Source: JAIOPA01 sp964655175
GTDB taxonomy: Bacteria > Eisenbacteria > RBG-16-71-46
Length of the DNA stretch: 18,962 bases
Assembly (NCBI GenBank): GCA_964655175.1
Contig: CAZZLY010000056.1
Span: 1 to 18,962 of the forward strand
Reading direction: 5' to 3'
A program made the translations under genes and the position numbers. The notes beneath the pieces are model-generated. The model was not told the DNA's origin and did not search any database. It saw only the letters and a program-made list of their open reading frames with translations. This document shows, piece by piece, positions 15,670-18,962 of this stretch. How positions within the stretch are numbered: the stretch's first letter is position 1; each line of letters starts with the position of its first letter.

Positions 15670-16424
15670 CCGCGGCGCTCGGCGACCATCGCGAGTCGAC
15701 GGCTCGCGGGGCCGTAAGGCGTGCCGTCGGCGCCGCCGTTGACCTGCACCACGTGCAGACCGTGGCGCTTCATGAGCGCGGTGAGTTCGGCGCAGGTGTA
15801 GGTGCGCAGGGTGTACTGCTTGGTCACCTGCGTGCCGCCGGCCGGGTCGAGCAGCAACTGCCGCGTGACGACGCGCGAGGTCACCAGGTCCAGGTCGGTC
15901 TCCTCCATGAGGAGCGCACCGTCCTCGCGCTGCGCCCAGGTGCGCTGCTGCGGATGGGTGAGCAGGTGATCGCGGTTCGCCATCTCGAGCAGAAAGCGAC
16001 CGCCGGGCCGCAACGCACGCGCCACCTCGGCGAGCACGCGCTCGTTGTCGTCGTCCTCGAAGTACCCGAACGACGTGAAGTACGAATACACGGCGTCGTA
16101 CGCGGCCGTCGCGCCCAGGGCGCGCATGTCGCCCTCGACCCACGTCACCGACACGCCCGCGGCGGCCGCGTCGGTGGCCGCGATCGCGAGGTAACGCGGA
16201 TTGAAGTCGAGCCCCGTGACGCGATACCCCGCGTGCGCCATGCCGATCGCGTGCCGACCGAACCCGCACGCCAGATCGAGCACCGCCGCACCGCGTTCAC
16301 GTGCGATCGCATCGATGATGAACGCGACCTCGGCGGCGGTCTGCTGGGGCTGGAACTGCGGGCGATAGATGCGCAGGTAGTCGTCGTCGAAGAAGGCGAC
16401 CGGCCATTCGGGCGTCTGGGACAT
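15666..16424 (-). CDS. Class I SAM-dependent methyltransferase, substrate unknown
   Basis: A 252-aa Rossmann-fold methyltransferase. Motif I is AVLDLACGFGRHAIGMA (47-63), followed by the acidic loop TGLDFNPRYL (70-79), motif II-like VEGDMRAL and motif III-like ALRPGGRFLLEM. The YFTSFGYFEDDDNERVL segment is typical of an uncharacterised class I group. No DPPY/NPPF motif is present, so a DNA N6-adenine or N4-cytosine methylase is unlikely, and no Cys motif of a C5 methylase is seen. The ATG at 16424 is preferred over upstream in-frame codons because it begins the conserved part; GGAG lies 11 bases upstream, rather far. It lies between the MrfA-like helicase (90-bp gap) and the MrfB-like exonuclease (4-bp overlap). 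A small-molecule, protein or RNA substrate is possible. Confidence 0.88.
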   Translation of the reverse strand: MSQTPEWPVAFFDDDYLRIYRPQFQPQQTAAEVAFIIDAIARERGAAVLDLACGFGRHAIGMAHAGYRVTGLDFNPRYLAIAATDAAAAGVSVTWVEGDMRALGATAAYDAVYSYFTSFGYFEDDDNERVLAEVARALRPGGRFLLEMANRDHLLTHPQQRTWAQREDGALLMEETDLDLVTSRVVTRQLLLDPAGGTQVTKQYTLRTYTCAELTALMKRHGLHVVQVNGGADGTPYGPASRRLAMVAERRG

Positions 16425-16457
16425 GGGACGTGGGTCTCCGGAGGGTGGGACTCGGGT

Positions 16458-16489
16458 GTGCGAGCCGGACAGTCTAGCGGCTCCCGCAC
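16458..16489. other. Imperfect hairpin between helicase and methyltransferase genes
   Basis: Two 5-bp stem segments (16458-16467 with 16478-16489, two-base bulge) around a ten-base loop, in the 90-bp gap inside the operon. It could be an attenuator, a processing site or incidental. A TAGACT on the minus strand overlaps the loop and could be a weak -10. Confidence 0.3.
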
Positions 16490-16514
16490 CCGCGCACACG
16501 GCCGCGCGCGGCGG

Positions 16515-18923
16515 TCATCGCGCCAACCACGTCTGCAACAGGAACCGTGCGGCGTCCTTGGTGGGGATCTCCTTGGTGTGCTTGATGCCGTCCCAGTCCT
16601 GCTGCTGTGCGGGCTTGAGCACCGGCAGCCCCACGCACGCGGGACAGCCCGTGCCGCACGGGCAGCCCTCGAGATGCGCGAGCGCGGCTTCCGCGAGTTC
16701 GTCGAGTCGCGCCCAGCCCTGCTCCACGAAGCCCAACCCACCCGGATAGCGGTCGAACATGAACAACGTGGGCCGTCCCGTGTTGGACGAGTCGAGCATC
16801 CCACCCAGGTCGAGCGGGTCGCACATGGCCATGAGCGGCAGCAGTTGCACGAACAGGTTGCGCACGCCCGACAGCGCCTCCCACGGATTGAGGCCGCGCA
16901 GGTTGAGCTCGCGCGTCGTGGCCTCGTTGGGCGCCAGCCAGAAGCCCGCGGTCTCGAGCGTGAATCGCGGCAGTTCGAGCGGATGGAAGCCGATCGCATC
17001 GAGCGAGCGATAGCGGATCTTCTTGAACGCGATCGTCTGCCAGCTGTAGGTGACCTCGCCGAAGCGCGCGACCTCGCCGCGCCAGTCGCGCGCGCGCACC
17101 TCGTGACGCACGCGGACGTTGGAGTCGAGCACGGGCTGTGTGTAGTAGTCCACGGTGCGCGGCTCGACCGTGGCGACCTTCTGCTCGAGGTCCAGTTTGC
17201 GCACCCACCACGTGGCGCCCTCGTGCAGGTAGATCGCGTCCGGGTACACGAGCTCGAGCCCGCTGATGGCATCCACCGTGCCGATGACCGCGTTGTCGCG
17301 CGTCGCATCCACGATGGTGTAGGTGTCGTCGCTCATGGAGCGCAGCGACACCTTGGCGCCGGGGAAGTCGGTCTTGGCCCAGTAGGCACGCCCGTCGATG
17401 ACGCGCGTCTCGCCCGCGTCCTCGAGCGCACCCAGCACGTCGCGCATCTGGTCGCCGAACGCGGGTTCGTCGTCGCCCGAGAGCGGCAGCTCGTAGGCGG
17501 CGCAGGCGAGCTGCTGCGCCAGGATGTACGGGTTGTGCGGATCGACGCACGCCGCCTCGGTGGAGCGTCCGAACAGGAACCCGGGACGGCGCATGAGGTA
17601 CTGATCGACCGTGTCGTTGTAGGCCACGAGCACCACCAGTGACGGGGCCCCGCTGCGCCCCGCGCGGCCCGCCTGCTGCCAGATGCTCGCGAGCGTCGGC
17701 GCCGCACCCACGAGCACGGCCGCGTCGAGCCCACCCACGTCGATGCCCAGTTCGAGCGCGTTGGTGCTGACCACGCCGCGCAGCTCACCGCTGAACAACG
17801 CCTGCTCGATGGCGCGACGCTCCTCGGGCAGATAACCGCCGCGATAGGGCCGCAGCCGCTCGTGCAACGGCGGCACGGGGGACGCGAGTCCGTCGCGCGG
17901 ATCGCCCGGGACGCGCGGACGCGAACGCTCGAGCTGCTCGCGCGTGTAGCGGTACACGAGCTCGGCGCTCACGCGCGACTTGGTGAACGCGATCGCCTGC
18001 GCACCGCGCTCGAGCGCGCCCGCCATGAGCTGCGCACCCTCGACGTTGGAGCTGCGGCGTTCGACGCGGGTGTCGTCGCGGAACGGCGGGTTCCAGAACA
18101 CGAAGTGCTTCTCGCCGCGCGGCGCGCCGTCGTCGTCCACGACCACCACCTCGCGCCCGGTGAGCGCGGTCGCCAGTTCCCCGGGATTGCGGATGGTCGC
18201 GCTGCACATGACGTAGCGGAACGAGCCGCCGTAGTGCGCCACGAGGCGTTCGAGTCGGCGCAGCACCAACGCCACGTGGCTGCCGAAGATGCCGCGATAG
18301 GCGTGCATCTCGTCGATCACGACGAAGCGCAGGTTCTTGAGGAAGCGCGCCCAGCGCGCGTGCTGCGGCAGGATGCCCGCGTGCAGCATGTCGGGGTTGG
18401 ACAGGATGACGTTGGACTCGTCGCGGATGCGACGGCGCGTCGAGGCCGCGGTGTCGCCGTCGTACACGCCGGCGCGCACCTCGCCCGCCAGACCGAAGCC
18501 GCCCTGCGCCAGCCGCGTGAGGCTCTTGAGCTGATCCTGGGCGAGCGCCTTGGTCGGGAACAGATAGAGCGCGGTGGCGCCCGGCTCATCGAGCAGGCGC
18601 TCGAGCACCGGCAGATGGAAGCACAGCGACTTGCCCGACGCCGTACCGGTGACGACGACGGTGTCGCGGCCCGCGCGCAGCGCCTCGATCGCGCACACCT
18701 GATGCGTGTAGAGCCGGGTGATGCCCCGCGCCTCGAGTGCGCCCTGCACCGGCGGCGGCAGCGGCGGCTGCAGTTCGCCGAAGCGCGCCGTGCGCGCCGG
18801 CAGCGTCTCCCAGTGCGCCAGCGCCCCTTCGTTCTCGGGCTGCGCCGCCAGATCCCGCAACCATTCGGGCAGCGACCCCGCGCCCGACCGACCCCTGAGG
18901 AAACCACCCGCTCCGACCTGCAT
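16515..18923 (-). CDS. mrfA: DEAD/DEAH-box helicase with C-terminal Cys cluster (DUF1998), YprA/MrfA type
   Basis: An 802-aa superfamily 2 helicase. Motifs: Q-like THQVCAIEALRAG (73-85), Walker A TGTASGKS (92-99), PTKALAQDQ (123-131), DEMH box (204-207), SATI (241-244), and in the second RecA lobe STNALELGIDVG (386-397) and QQAGRAGR (416-423). The C-terminal domain ends with a four-Cys cluster C754-P-C756-G-T-G-C760-P-A-C763, the zinc-binding DUF1998 feature of YprA/MrfA. In B. subtilis MrfA is a 3'-5' helicase that works with MrfB in mitomycin-specific excision repair. The ATG at 18923 is chosen over a GTG two codons upstream because GAGG lies exactly five bases before it. It appears to be the first gene of the operon in the window; only 39 bases remain upstream. 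Confidence 0.93.
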   Translation of the reverse strand: MQVGAGGFLRGRSGAGSLPEWLRDLAAQPENEGALAHWETLPARTARFGELQPPLPPPVQGALEARGITRLYTHQVCAIEALRAGRDTVVVTGTASGKSLCFHLPVLERLLDEPGATALYLFPTKALAQDQLKSLTRLAQGGFGLAGEVRAGVYDGDTAASTRRRIRDESNVILSNPDMLHAGILPQHARWARFLKNLRFVVIDEMHAYRGIFGSHVALVLRRLERLVAHYGGSFRYVMCSATIRNPGELATALTGREVVVVDDDGAPRGEKHFVFWNPPFRDDTRVERRSSNVEGAQLMAGALERGAQAIAFTKSRVSAELVYRYTREQLERSRPRVPGDPRDGLASPVPPLHERLRPYRGGYLPEERRAIEQALFSGELRGVVSTNALELGIDVGGLDAAVLVGAAPTLASIWQQAGRAGRSGAPSLVVLVAYNDTVDQYLMRRPGFLFGRSTEAACVDPHNPYILAQQLACAAYELPLSGDDEPAFGDQMRDVLGALEDAGETRVIDGRAYWAKTDFPGAKVSLRSMSDDTYTIVDATRDNAVIGTVDAISGLELVYPDAIYLHEGATWWVRKLDLEQKVATVEPRTVDYYTQPVLDSNVRVRHEVRARDWRGEVARFGEVTYSWQTIAFKKIRYRSLDAIGFHPLELPRFTLETAGFWLAPNEATTRELNLRGLNPWEALSGVRNLFVQLLPLMAMCDPLDLGGMLDSSNTGRPTLFMFDRYPGGLGFVEQGWARLDELAEAALAHLEGCPCGTGCPACVGLPVLKPAQQQDWDGIKHTKEIPTKDAARFLLQTWLAR

Positions 18924-18928
18924 GACCA

Positions 18929-18932
18929 CCTC
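18929..18932 (-). promoter_or_regulatory. Ribosome binding site deciding the helicase start
   Basis: GAGG five bases before the ATG at 18923. It would overlap the coding sequence if the GTG at 18929 were used, which argues for the ATG. Confidence 0.5.
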
Positions 18933-18962
18933 GTCGCACCCCGGCGTGACGGGGGCATCCCG

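Noticed and set aside
15666..16424. DNA adenine/cytosine methylase of a restriction or BREX-like defence system
   Set aside because: No DPPY, NPPY or PCQ motifs and no restriction-enzyme or other defence gene nearby; the helicase and nuclease match the YprA/YprB repair pair better.
15483..17642. 719-codon open frame on the plus strand
   Set aside because: It is antisense to the helicase, methyltransferase and exonuclease genes, all of which have clear motifs. The translation is Arg/His/Ala-rich with no domain, as expected of a GC-rich shadow frame.

Overview
This is a very GC-rich bacterial window. The FadL-type outer-membrane protein and a lipobox lipoprotein point to a diderm (Gram-negative-type) cell. 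Gene density is high, with 1-4 bp start/stop overlaps inside operons. Nothing fixes the taxon. The mix of FadI/FadJ, FadL beside an SGNH lipoprotein, DUF885, CxxC-x17-CxxC zinc fingers and a YprA/YprB pair would suit an environmental lineage such as Gemmatimonadota, Eisenbacteria or Myxococcota-like groups, but that is inference. A run of exactly 100 N (14625-14724) marks a scaffold join, so order across it is the assembler's claim, not direct sequence.

Layout. (1) 1-1077 (+): C-terminal part of the FtsH protease, ended by a long hairpin shared with the convergent operon. (2) 5855-1167 (-): a four-gene operon, read right to left: an exported TPR protein resembling the RMDN family, FadI-type thiolase, FadJ-type hydratase/dehydrogenase, and a small exported YbjQ-like protein. 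(3) 5856-6160: a divergent promoter region. (4) 6161-10698 (+): long-chain acyl-CoA ligase, FadL/OmpP1-type channel and a lipid-anchored SGNH-like protein, again ended by a long hairpin. Blocks 2 and 4 together form a fatty-acid uptake, activation and beta-oxidation island; no acyl-CoA dehydrogenase is encoded inside the window.

(5) 13320-10781 (-): a DUF885 metallopeptidase-like protein overlapping an alpha/beta hydrolase whose nucleophile elbow carries Asp instead of Ser. (6) 14332-13721 (-): a zinc-ribbon / CxxC-x17-CxxC / cold-shock-domain fusion with Gly-rich linkers, its own terminator and an apparently long 5' leader. (7) 18923-14725 (-): a DEAD/DEAH helicase with a C-terminal Cys cluster (YprA/MrfA type), a class I SAM methyltransferase, and a DEDDh exonuclease (YprB/MrfB type) cut off by the gap. 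The helicase-exonuclease pair matches the Bacillus subtilis MrfAB mitomycin-repair pair; the methyltransferase between them is the novel element.

The points most worth following are the methyltransferase inside the mrfAB-like operon, the zinc-finger/cold-shock fusion, the Asp-elbow hydrolase, the degenerate SGNH lipoprotein beside FadL, and a shared terminator architecture (long GC stem followed by TTCG instead of a U-tract). No tRNA, rRNA, CRISPR array, insertion sequence or prophage was seen.
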